A stretch of DNA of 64,000 nucleotides from Hyphomicrobiales bacterium (lineage in GTDB: Bacteria > Pseudomonadota > Alphaproteobacteria > Rhizobiales > Rhizobiaceae): contig UBQW01000004.1 in assembly GCA_900467745.1 (NCBI GenBank), positions 29,256-93,255 on the forward strand, read 5' to 3'. Every line of letters begins with the position of its first letter. The stretch's first letter is position 1. The position numbers and the translations under genes are program-made. Below the pieces are notes generated by a model, which was not told the origin of the DNA, made no database searches, and saw only the letters and a program-made list of their open reading frames with translations. This document shows, one piece after another, positions 25,589 to 33,563 of the stretch.

Positions 25589-27046
25589 ATGAACATTCGT
25601 ACATCTTTTGCCGCCAGCTTGCTGGCGGGCAGCATGCTATTGCCTTTTTCCGCCTTCGCCGGACAGGCGCCCTTCGCCGCCGCTGATCCGGACATTCCAG
25701 TCAGCAGCAAGGACCGCGTCTACGCCGCCGAGCAATTCTCCAACACCGTGTCGGTGACCGATCCCGCGACCAACAAGCTTCTCGGCGTCATCAAGCTCGG
25801 CGATCCCCAGCCCGGCAATCTCTCGCCGCTCTACAAGGGCCAGGTGCTGGTCCACGGCATGGGCTTTTCGCCCGACAAGAAGACGATCGCGGTGGTCTCG
25901 ATCGGCTCGAACTCGGTGACCTTCATCGACACCGCGACGAACGCGGTGAAGCACACCACCTATGTCGGCCGCTCTCCGCACGAGGCATTCTATACGCCGG
26001 ATGGCAGGGAAGTCTGGGTAACGGTCCGCGGCGAAGACTATATCTCCGTCATCGACGCCGCCACCTTCGAGGAGAAAACGCAGATCAAGGTGCCTGCAGG
26101 TCCCGGCATGCAGATCTTCTCGCCTGACGGCAAGTACGGCTACATCTGTTCGTCCTTCAATCCCGAGACCGTCGTCGTCACCGTCGCCGATCACCAGATC
26201 GTCGGCCACGTGAAGCAGGCAAGCCCCTTCTGCCCGAACATCGCGGCATCGCCGGATGGAAAACAGGTCTGGTTCACGCTCAAGGACGTCGGCAAGACCC
26301 AGGTCTTCAATGCCCAGCCGCCTTTCGATCTGATCCAGACGATCGATACCGGCCCGATCACCAACCACGTCAACCTCGTCACCAACAAGAACGGCAGCTT
26401 CGCCTACATCACCGTCGGCGGCCTCAACGAGGTCAAGGTCTTCCGCACCGACAATTTCGAACAGGTCACGACCATCCCCGTCGGCAAACTGCCACACGGT
26501 GTCTGGCCCTCCGGCGACGGCACGCGCGTCTATGTCGGCCTTGAAAACGCCGATGCGATGGCCGCAATCGATACGTTGACCAACAAGGTCATCGCGACGA
26601 TCCCGATCGGCCAGGCGGCACAGGCCGTCAACTATGTGCCGAATGCCGTTCCTGAAGGCGACGGCATGCAGAACTTGCAGCCGCTCGGCACCGCAGGCGT
26701 CGCCGCCCATCTGACGCTGTCGGCAATGGGCGACAAGGACAAGACGGCGCCGACGAGCGTTACGCTCTTCGACCAAGGCCTGACGCAGGTGTTGCAGGCA
26801 TCGGTGACCGGGCTGGAACCGAAGACGATGTACGTACTGGCACTCTCCGACAAGGCCGATGGCAGCGGCCCCCTTCAGGGTCTGTCGAATTTCATGACGA
26901 ACCCGGCCGGTTCCGCGATCGTCAACGCAGTCGGCCCGATCCGGCAGATCGTCGAATCCAAGCACAAGGACGAACGCAGGTATATCGTCGTTGCCTCATC
27001 GGTCGACGGCAAGCCCGGCAAGGTCCTGCAGGTGCAGGCCGGTTGA
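25589..27046 (+). CDS. YncE/YVTN-type beta-propeller protein, exported
   Basis: 485 residues with a signal peptide (SFAASLLAGSMLLPFSAFA, residues 5-23). At least five propeller repeats are seen, such as NTVSVTDPATNKLLGVIKLG, NSVTFIDTATNAVKHTTYVG, DYISVIDAATFEEKTQIKVP, NEVKVFRTDNFEQVTTIPVG and DAMAAIDTLTNKVIATIPIG. It belongs to the YncE/cytochrome-D1-like propeller group. A C-terminal ~120 residues beyond the propeller form a separate beta-rich domain. The gene lies 16 bases after the DUF305 gene. A periplasmic binding or scaffold role is likely; no enzyme motif is visible. Confidence 0.88.
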   Translation: MNIRTSFAASLLAGSMLLPFSAFAGQAPFAAADPDIPVSSKDRVYAAEQFSNTVSVTDPATNKLLGVIKLGDPQPGNLSPLYKGQVLVHGMGFSPDKKTIAVVSIGSNSVTFIDTATNAVKHTTYVGRSPHEAFYTPDGREVWVTVRGEDYISVIDAATFEEKTQIKVPAGPGMQIFSPDGKYGYICSSFNPETVVVTVADHQIVGHVKQASPFCPNIAASPDGKQVWFTLKDVGKTQVFNAQPPFDLIQTIDTGPITNHVNLVTNKNGSFAYITVGGLNEVKVFRTDNFEQVTTIPVGKLPHGVWPSGDGTRVYVGLENADAMAAIDTLTNKVIATIPIGQAAQAVNYVPNAVPEGDGMQNLQPLGTAGVAAHLTLSAMGDKDKTAPTSVTLFDQGLTQVLQASVTGLEPKTMYVLALSDKADGSGPLQGLSNFMTNPAGSAIVNAVGPIRQIVESKHKDERRYIVVASSVDGKPGKVLQVQAG

Positions 27047-27118
27047 TGTGACCTGACTGGCACAAACCAGATGGTCCGCGGTTTGACTGCGGGCCATTCG
27101 CCCTCGAGGATTTGAGAC

Positions 27119-27646
27119 ATGGATGATCTGCTGACGCAGGTAGAGCCGATGATCCCGGCGCTGAGACGATACGCGCGCGGGCTGATCCGCGATCGCGAGG
27201 CAGCTGATGACATCGTCCAGGATTGCCTTGAGCGGGTCGTCACGAACTGGACGCACCGACGCGATGCCAATGCCCGCTCCTGGGTATTTGCCATCCTGCA
27301 CAATCTCGCGGTCAACAGGATACGCCAGGAGGCCAGGCGCGCTGGTCGCGTCACGATCGACGAGATGCCGGAAGCGACCACAGCGGTCGATGCCAGCCAG
27401 GACAGCACGTTGTTCGGCCAGGACGTTCTTGCGGCCATCGAGGGGTTGCCGCCGGACTATCGGAGCATCCTACTACTGGTCGCAGTCGAGGACCTGAGCT
27501 ATGCCGAGGCAGCGACGGTTCTTAACGTGCCCGTTGGAACAGTGATGTCACGCCTGTCTCGCGCACGGGAGCAATTGAGACTTCTTCTTGAGACCAAACC
27601 AACGAGCGCCAAACCTGTTGGTCCATTTATCCGGAGGGTCAAATGA
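27119..27646 (+). CDS. ECF RNA polymerase sigma factor
   Basis: 175 residues. Sigma region 2 at about 14-80 (LRRYARGLIRDREAADDIVQ, then RSWVFAILHNLAVNRIRQ) and region 4 at about 105-160 (LPPDYRSILLLVAVEDLSYA; LNVPVGTVMSRLSRAREQLR). No region 1.1 or 3, so it is an ECF (group 4) factor. The next gene overlaps by 4 bases and encodes its membrane anti-sigma factor. It probably transcribes this operon, whose first gene has a promoter-like GGGAATA/GTGTCTA pair, in response to a cell-envelope or metal/redox signal. Confidence 0.95.
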   Translation: MDDLLTQVEPMIPALRRYARGLIRDREAADDIVQDCLERVVTNWTHRRDANARSWVFAILHNLAVNRIRQEARRAGRVTIDEMPEATTAVDASQDSTLFGQDVLAAIEGLPPDYRSILLLVAVEDLSYAEAATVLNVPVGTVMSRLSRAREQLRLLLETKPTSAKPVGPFIRRVK

Positions 27647-28410
27647 CGAATAGACCGATTAACGAAGATGACCTTCAGGCTTTCGTCGACGGAGCCCTCG
27701 ATGCAGAACGGCACCAGGAGGTGGCTGCCTTCCTTGGGACGAACAAGGATGCCGCGAAACGCGTCTCAGCCTATCAGCAGGGTTCTACGGCGCTCAGATC
27801 GGCTCTGGGTCCGATCGCTGCCGAGCCTATTCCAAGCCGGTTGAACCTCGCAAACATCATCGAGAAACAACGACCCGCGAAGCGAAGCCGAGTTGCCCCG
27901 ATGGCTGCCGCTGCCGTCATCCTGTTGGCAATCGGCGCTTCAGGCGGCTGGCTGTTGAAGGGCTACATTATGCCTCCGACGGAAGGCGTCGCGGCCTTGG
28001 CGCAGGAGGCGTCGGCGAGTTACAGCGCGTTTGCCGCTGATCGCCTGCGACCGGTCGAGGTGCGGGCAGACGGCGGCGACGATCTGAAAAACCTGGCGTC
28101 CGCGACAATCGGTGGTCCGGCCATCATCCCCGATCTCAGCAAGGCTGGCTATCGCCTGATGGGCGGCCGCGTCGTCCCGACGCCGCATGGATCCGGACTC
28201 ATGCTGATGTACGACGACGACAAAGGGAACCGATTGGTGATGCTGACCCGGCGCATGCAGATCGACCAGGATAAGCCGATGGTCGCGAGCGACCAGCACG
28301 ACATTCGTGGATGGAGCTGGGCCAGTAACGGGCTCGGCTATAGCCTCGTTGGCGCAATCGGCTCGAAATATCTTCACACGATTGCTGACGAGATGAGATC
28401 ACAGATCTGA
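27643..28410 (+). CDS. Transmembrane anti-sigma factor
   Basis: 255 residues; the ATG overlaps the sigma stop as ATGA. The N-terminal ~45 residues have the anti-sigma helix pattern (NEDDLQAFVDGALDAERHQE) but without the zinc His-x3-Cys-x2-Cys set. One membrane segment at about 86-105 (MAAAAVILLAIGASGGWLLK) separates it from a periplasmic domain (MGGRVVPTPHGSGLMLMYDD; VASDQHDIRGWSWASNGLGY) that would sense the signal. It should hold the sigma factor at the membrane until stress releases it. This is the standard RsiW/ChrR-like arrangement. Confidence 0.92.
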   Translation: MTNRPINEDDLQAFVDGALDAERHQEVAAFLGTNKDAAKRVSAYQQGSTALRSALGPIAAEPIPSRLNLANIIEKQRPAKRSRVAPMAAAAVILLAIGASGGWLLKGYIMPPTEGVAALAQEASASYSAFAADRLRPVEVRADGGDDLKNLASATIGGPAIIPDLSKAGYRLMGGRVVPTPHGSGLMLMYDDDKGNRLVMLTRRMQIDQDKPMVASDQHDIRGWSWASNGLGYSLVGAIGSKYLHTIADEMRSQI

Positions 28411-28514
28411 GGTGCGGCCGTCGATCATGCTAACCAGTGCGTAGTCGGATCAAGCGTGCAGAGCTGCAGTCAGCCACGCCGCGGCCCGATCGATTGCCAA
28501 CGTCCTACGAGGCC

Positions 28515-29093
28515 TTATTGGCAAGACAACATTGTAACGGGCGCCGGATGGGAGCCTCGTGTCATCGAACGGAACAAGGGTTCCTCGAACCCGCAAATAT
28601 CGGGTTCCGATTGCATAAGGATATTGGGCCGGAAACGGCGGCGGTCGGGATTGCCGCCGGGGTGCAACGTCTTCAGATGGTCCACCGAGGCGTTGGTCAG
28701 AAGGTGTAGCGGCGATACGTTATACCGATCGAGCGCGAACGCATCGCGCCGGCTCGCTTCCAGCGTACGCTCATAGGGTCGCACGTTTGCATCGAAGCCT
28801 AAGAATTCGCTGAGGCTGGCGGCAAGGCCGGGGTCGTCGACGGATTGCCAATCGCATTCCGGCACAAGAATCTCGATGCCAGTGGCTGCAGTCCTCGACC
28901 TTATGAAGATAGCCTTTTGCCAACGTCTATCCCGCTCCGGATGCGCAACGATGCCCGTTGCGCGATCGACCAGGGCATACCGGCGATCCCCGATCATCCC
29001 GGCGCTGGAGACTTCAACCTTGTCCACCTGTTCGCCTGTAACGGAGCTGACGGGATAGCGCCAAAGCTCAGTAATGGCCCCAACTCGGTGCAT
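28515..29093 (-). CDS. MOSC-type molybdenum cofactor protein, truncated
   Basis: About 192 residues from ATG 29093, which shares a base with the stop of the AraC gene upstream (TGATG). The N-terminal beta-barrel (VGAITELWRYPVSSVTGEQV; GMIGDRRYALVDRATG) and the start of the MOSC domain (DRYNVSPLHLLTNASVDHL; DRRRFRPNILMQ; CGFEE) match YcbX/mARC-like proteins. The usual GR.L.IG and the C-terminal conserved Cys region (PRC) are missing: the frame ends with unrelated residues. It is probably a decayed gene or a cut version; intact relatives move sulfur or reduce N-hydroxylated compounds. Confidence 0.7.
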   Translation of the reverse strand: MHRVGAITELWRYPVSSVTGEQVDKVEVSSAGMIGDRRYALVDRATGIVAHPERDRRWQKAIFIRSRTAATGIEILVPECDWQSVDDPGLAASLSEFLGFDANVRPYERTLEASRRDAFALDRYNVSPLHLLTNASVDHLKTLHPGGNPDRRRFRPNILMQSEPDICGFEEPLFRSMTRGSHPAPVTMLSCQ

Positions 29094-30136
29094 CAGTTGG
29101 CTCCCGAAAGGGTGGAACGCAAGCATGACGGCGTCTGCCCGTATTCGCGTTTGAAAGAGCGGGTAAACTGCGAGGCTGTGTGAAAGCCGACATCCATGGC
29201 GATGTCGATCATCGGCAATTTTGTCTGCGCCAAAAGTACCTTGGCGCGCTCAAGCCGGACCTTTGCATAGGCTCGCGCCGGCGACATGCCCGCCTCTCTC
29301 TCAAAAATCCGTTCAAGCTGCCGGCGCGTAACGCCGACCGATGCTGCAAGTTGCGCGATCGGCATGTCACCGTCGAGATGCTGCTCCATCAGGATCATGA
29401 CCGCTCTCAGGCGCGAATCTTTGTATTCCTCATAGAGCGGCCTTCGCGGCTGGACTTCCAGATGAGAACGGGCCTTCTCGATCTGCAGCACCTCAAGCGC
29501 GTTTCGCTCCGCTTCGGGACTGATGTGGCGCCGGACGAGGGCCGCAGCCATATCGGCGGAACTGCTTCCTCCAGCGCACGAGCCTCGACGTCTGTCGAGA
29601 TTGAATATCCTGTCGGAGCGTACAGACAAGTCGGGAAACCGGTCCCGGAAAGCCTTTGCGTGAAGCCAGCTGACGCAGACGTCGTGGTTCTTCATCATGC
29701 CGGCCTCGGCAAGAATGAACGTGCCGGTGCAAACACCGAGCAATGGGATCTTCTTGGCATCCGCCAGCTTTAGAAAAGCCACTGTCTCACGGTCGACAGG
29801 CTCTTCCCTGTTGAGCAATCCGCCAACGACAACGATATAATCGAACCGGCTGGGATCTACGAAATCCGACGTCGGTGCGACTTGCACGCCGCAACTCGAA
29901 GTGATGAGGTGACGCGTACTTCCAAGCACCTGCCAGTCGGCTTTCACTCGTCCGGACCGGTCCTGCTCGTCGCTTGCAAGACGCAATGTGTCGACGAACA
30001 TCGCAAGTGCAGACAGCGTGAACGATCGCGCGAGAACGAAGCCGACCTTGAGCCGGTTGTTGTGAGCCTGGCTATTCTTGTCGTCATGGAGGGACGGTGT
30101 CATCAGATCGATCTCACGCGTGCTGTTGTCGCTCAT
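29093..30136 (-). CDS. GlxA family AraC regulator with DJ-1/PfpI domain
   Basis: 347 residues. Residues ~30-200 form a class-I amidotransferase/PfpI-like domain (LKVGFVLARSFTLSALAMFV; DYIVVVGGLL; LLGVCTGTFILAEAGMM with the elbow Cys), and residues ~240-345 the AraC DNA-binding pair (IAQLAASVGVTRRQLERIFE; IAMDVGFHTASQFTRSFKRE). This is the GlxA/ArgR/CdhR type that activates catabolic genes for small amine-related molecules. It is translationally coupled to the downstream MOSC gene, so the pair forms an operon. Inducer unknown. Confidence 0.92.
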   Translation of the reverse strand: MSDNSTREIDLMTPSLHDDKNSQAHNNRLKVGFVLARSFTLSALAMFVDTLRLASDEQDRSGRVKADWQVLGSTRHLITSSCGVQVAPTSDFVDPSRFDYIVVVGGLLNREEPVDRETVAFLKLADAKKIPLLGVCTGTFILAEAGMMKNHDVCVSWLHAKAFRDRFPDLSVRSDRIFNLDRRRGSCAGGSSSADMAAALVRRHISPEAERNALEVLQIEKARSHLEVQPRRPLYEEYKDSRLRAVMILMEQHLDGDMPIAQLAASVGVTRRQLERIFEREAGMSPARAYAKVRLERAKVLLAQTKLPMIDIAMDVGFHTASQFTRSFKREYGQTPSCLRSTLSGAN

Positions 30137-30255
30137 CGGATCTGGAAACCATGCGCGAGCGAACCGCGATCATCAACAAAAATCGTATTGTGGCCAATAA
30201 CGCGTGCCCATGCGCCGATGCTGGAAAGCACGCCTCGAAAGTCCCAGATCACGCA

Positions 30256-30474
30256 TCAATCATGAAGGAGCATGTCGCTGATCGACGCGCTGGCCTCATC
30301 GGTAATCAAGGTATCCAGATAACAGTCCAGGGGTGCCGCCGCGGCCTGCTCGCTCGACGGCCCCGGTGTCGCACGCAGACCATGATCTGGAAGATGGCGC
30401 GCCGCAAACACGGCCAGCAAGAGCAGCAGCAGCCTTAAGATAAAGGCGCGCAGGATTTTTTCGGTCACGTTCAT
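30256..30474 (-). CDS. Small membrane protein, hypothetical
   Basis: 72 residues from ATG 30474, with CAGGAAA just before it on this strand. One hydrophobic helix near the N-terminus (ILRAFILRLLLLLLAVFAAR), then a short soluble tail. No family recognised. It lies between the GlxA-type regulator and the LysR gene that begins 118 bases away on the other strand. A longer in-frame start at 30657 would overlap the LysR gene and is unlikely. It may be a real small protein or chance frame. Confidence 0.45.
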   Translation of the reverse strand: MNVTEKILRAFILRLLLLLLAVFAARHLPDHGLRATPGPSSEQAAAAPLDCYLDTLITDEASASISDMLLHD

Positions 30475-30591
30475 GGTGTTTCCTGGTTTTCCCAATGGCG
30501 TCCGAATAAAATGCGGAAGGCGACTTGGCACAATGTGGAAGATACAAGGGAAGCCTTCGTCAAATCCGAAGGGTCCTAGCCGGGAGGAAAT

Positions 30592-31473
30592 ATGCGCTTT
30601 GACATGACGGATCTTCGCCTGTTTCTCCATGTCGTGGAGGCGGCGAGCATCACTCAAGGATCCGAACGCTCAGGCATGGCCCTAGCGTCCGCAAGTGCGC
30701 GTATTCGTGGGATGGAGAACATGAGCGGAGTTCCGCTTCTTGACCGCAGCGCGCGTGGCGTGCGAGCGACGCAAGCAGGTGAGGCTGTCGCCCACCACGC
30801 TCGCATTGTGCTCGGGCAGATGGAGCAGATGCGGGGCGACCTCCAACTATTCGCGACCGGATTGCGCGGCCAGATCCGCCTGCTTTCGGGCCGCGCCGCA
30901 ATGGCCCATCTGCCAGAAGCCCTTCGGCGCTTTCTTGTGGATCATCCGACGATAGACATAGATCTGGAGGAACGGCAGAGCCCTGACGTCGTTGCAGCCG
31001 TCGCTGGAGCTCTTGCCGATCTGGGCATCGCTGCTGATACGACCGACACCGGCTCGCTCGAGACCCGACCGTTCAAAACCGACAGACTCGTTCTGATCAC
31101 TGCTTTCGACCATCCACTGGCGCAACGAAAATCGGTAGCGTTCCGCGACGTGATCGACGAACCATTTATCGGCTTGCCTGCTGACAGCGCGTTGCAGGGG
31201 CATCTCGCGACCCATGCCGCCCGCGAAGGCCGGCAATTCAAGTTACGCATCCGCCTTCACAGCTTCGCAGATATTTGCGCGATGGTCGCAAGTGGGGTGG
31301 GGCTTGCGATCGTTCCAGATATCTACGCCAAGCGATATCAGGACGTGCTTCCACTTGGCGTGCTGACACTCACGGACGCTTGGGCGCTAAGACACCTTTT
31401 GGTCTGCTCGCGTAACTTCGCTGCCCTGCCCGTTCACGCGAGACACCTCGTAGAGCACCTGACGGCCGAATGA
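30592..31473 (+). CDS. LysR family regulator
   Basis: 293 residues with GGAGGAA before the ATG. N-terminal helix-turn-helix (MTDLRLFLHVVEAASITQGS; GMALASASARIRGMENMSGV) and an effector domain (GQIRLLSGRAAMAHLPEALR; DLGIAADTTDTGSLETRPFK; ASGVGLAIVPDIYAKR). It belongs to the molybdate/transport-like LysR group; the target is not clear. No downstream gene on the same strand is within 500 bases. It may regulate the small membrane gene on the opposite strand. Confidence 0.92.
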   Translation: MRFDMTDLRLFLHVVEAASITQGSERSGMALASASARIRGMENMSGVPLLDRSARGVRATQAGEAVAHHARIVLGQMEQMRGDLQLFATGLRGQIRLLSGRAAMAHLPEALRRFLVDHPTIDIDLEERQSPDVVAAVAGALADLGIAADTTDTGSLETRPFKTDRLVLITAFDHPLAQRKSVAFRDVIDEPFIGLPADSALQGHLATHAAREGRQFKLRIRLHSFADICAMVASGVGLAIVPDIYAKRYQDVLPLGVLTLTDAWALRHLLVCSRNFAALPVHARHLVEHLTAE

Positions 31474-32049
31474 CCCTTGAGGGACGCCGTGCGTGCGTAG
31501 GCCCGAATCCCTGTAGAAAGCTTGCAAAGCAACTGCGCAATTGGCTGAGTCCGCAAGCAGGCCTGGCACCATCAGTTAGATGCGGTCGAATAAACGATCC
31601 ATTCCTTGGTCCACCAATGTCGAAGATCCCATTTACCCGCTTGTCGAGCGGATACGCTGCGCGAGCAAAGATCAAACTTGGCCTGTCCACCAGTAACAAG
31701 ACTTGTCAAGGCTCAGTGCGCCGCAGCCTCAGACGGACGAGATTCGCCATTGGCTAGCAATGCTGTTAACGGTGGGGCGTTGCGGAATGAAGGCGCAGCG
31801 GCTCGTCGACTACGCGTCCTCCTCACGGCGAGCGTAAAATGGCGAAGATATTCTACGATCCATGTGAGTGGCCCAAACCAGCCGTTCAGGTGCAACGGCG
31901 CAATACTCGGCAATTACACATTCCTTATGCGTAAATCGTCCAGCAGATGGGCGATGCGTCCCTAATATGGGTCATTGCCGTGACTACTCATTGACAAGGC
32001 CTTAATTCCACAAATATCTCGCCGAACTTTTCATTGATGGAGTGGCAGG
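31474..32049. other. 576-base gene-free gap
   Basis: Between the LysR stop and a small secreted-protein gene. Short open frames on both strands are present but have no good ribosome site, signal peptide or recognisable domain, and none stands out. I see no tRNA, hairpin with T run or repeat. A promoter for the gene at 32050 is likely in the last ~100 bases, but no clear boxes can be named. Confidence 0.5.
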
Positions 32050-32355
32050 ATGCGCCTGAATATATGGACTGCGTTTGCTTTGACCTGCGCTCTCGTGCTG
32101 ACAGCGTCGCCTCCGGCTCCGGCTTATGCCGTGACTGTCAACATTCACGTCGGCTCTGATCTCAACTTCGGCCGCGCGATCAGCTGCAGGCAAGGGCAAC
32201 AGCTCCTTCAGAACCGCGGGTTCCGCAATGTGCGCCGCGTCGATTGCAGGGGCAGAACATTCATTTATCACGCAAGGCGCGGCAGCAGCGATTTTGAGAT
32301 CGCTCTCAGTGCTCACACCGGCCGCGTGATCCGCATGACCAGGCTTCGCCGATAA
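32050..32355 (+). CDS. Small secreted protein, hypothetical
   Basis: 101 residues. Clear signal peptide at 1-27 (IWTAFALTCALVLTASPPAP, cut after AYA). The mature part (NIHVGSDLNFGRAISCRQGQ; RGFRNVRRVDCRGRTFIYHA; HTGRVIRMTRLRR) is basic with two Cys that could form a disulfide, and it looks like a compact PepSY-like or small periplasmic domain. GGAGTGGCAGG precedes the ATG. Function unknown. Confidence 0.75.
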   Translation: MRLNIWTAFALTCALVLTASPPAPAYAVTVNIHVGSDLNFGRAISCRQGQQLLQNRGFRNVRRVDCRGRTFIYHARRGSSDFEIALSAHTGRVIRMTRLRR

Positions 32356-32374
32356 CCATCCATTCAGCCTGACT

Positions 32375-33412
32375 TCATAGGAACTTGCCATCACGTTCGC
32401 TCGGCGCGCCGAGGATCTCCGCTATCCAGCGCGTCGCGGAAAAGCGTGTGCAGAAGGTAAGGATCGCGATCGTGATTGGGACGCCTATGAAAGCGCCGAA
32501 CACGCCCCAGACGAACGACCAAGAAAACACCGAAAACAGCACCAGGAATGGCGACATCGCGAGCGCGTAACCTGCAACACGCGGCTCGATGTAACTTCCA
32601 ATCACGAACTGTATGACGTTGAGCCCGACGAAGATGACGATCGCAGCTTCCGGCGAGCCGAATTGCGCCAGGGCGTAAGCGCTTGGCAGCAACGTTGCCA
32701 CGAAAGGTCCCATAAACGGTATGTAGTTTAGCGTAAAGGCGATGACGCCCCATTCTGCGGCAAACCGCAGACCGAAGAGCGCGGAAAGCGCGCAGACCAA
32801 CGTGCCGGTGGCTAGGCTCATTACGGTGCGCACGGCCATGTAGCGCCGCAGCTTGGCTGCCGTCTGCAACGCGCCGCCGATGATCGCATCGGCCTTCTCT
32901 TCGCTTAGAGCCTTTCGAATATTGCGCGCGACGGCCTCGGTATCGAGCAGCCCCAAGAGTACATAAACGACCACGACGACCCAGAAGGAGATCATCGTGT
33001 TCAAGCGAGCGGTCACGCCTTGCAGTACGCGGAGCAGCGAACTGAAGTTGAAGTAGTCCGCCCAGACGCCGGCGATGACGATGCCGTGCCCGTCGAGCCA
33101 TTGAACGAGATTGCCATAAAGCAACTGGAACCGAGCGGCATCGCTGACGACTGAGCGACCGATGCGCCCGAAACCCCAAGCGGATATCGACGCCAGGGCA
33201 ATGAAGACGCAGACGATCACGGCGACCACCACCGCAAGCGCCAACAGCTTGGGGAGAGCCCGTTGCAGGCTCTGCTGGAGCGGCCAGGCCAGACCGATGA
33301 TGAAAAGCGCGCCGGCAACGGGAGCGAAGACGCTGGCAGCCATTCGGAGAACGCACAAGACCGCTATCGCAGCAAGGACCGCCAGGAGAGTGATGACCGC
33401 TCGGCTATTCAT
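32375..33412 (-). CDS. AI-2E family transporter (PerM-like permease)
   Basis: 345 residues from ATG 33412 (open frame extends to 33499). Eight or so hydrophobic segments with the family pattern: an N-terminal pair (RAVITLLAVLAAIAVLCVLR; ALFIIGLAWPLQQSL), a periplasmic stretch near LLRVLQGVTARLNTMISFW, and the conserved core LNYIPFMGPFVATLLPSAYA with IGSYIEPRVAGYALAMSPFLV. Members export or pass signals, ions or solutes; the name comes from autoinducer-2. It lies on the minus strand, downstream of the SLC13 permease gene and the last gene of that strand run. Confidence 0.9.
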   Translation of the reverse strand: MNSRAVITLLAVLAAIAVLCVLRMAASVFAPVAGALFIIGLAWPLQQSLQRALPKLLALAVVVAVIVCVFIALASISAWGFGRIGRSVVSDAARFQLLYGNLVQWLDGHGIVIAGVWADYFNFSSLLRVLQGVTARLNTMISFWVVVVVYVLLGLLDTEAVARNIRKALSEEKADAIIGGALQTAAKLRRYMAVRTVMSLATGTLVCALSALFGLRFAAEWGVIAFTLNYIPFMGPFVATLLPSAYALAQFGSPEAAIVIFVGLNVIQFVIGSYIEPRVAGYALAMSPFLVLFSVFSWSFVWGVFGAFIGVPITIAILTFCTRFSATRWIAEILGAPSERDGKFL

Positions 33413-33563
33413 CCAGTCGACATCCCCTCCGATTGCCTTCGAGCGACCATCCTCACAAATATCATTGGCCGGGCAATCGGTTGCCTGTCCCAAAAGCATG
33501 CCTGACGTCTCTAATCGGTGTGACGGTGACCTGTTCGCGGTCGCCTGCTCCTGACATCGACAC

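Noticed and set aside
25637..26965. A 442-codon minus-strand frame opposite the propeller gene
   Set aside because: The plus strand has regular propeller repeats and a signal peptide, while the antisense product shows no domain or start signal.
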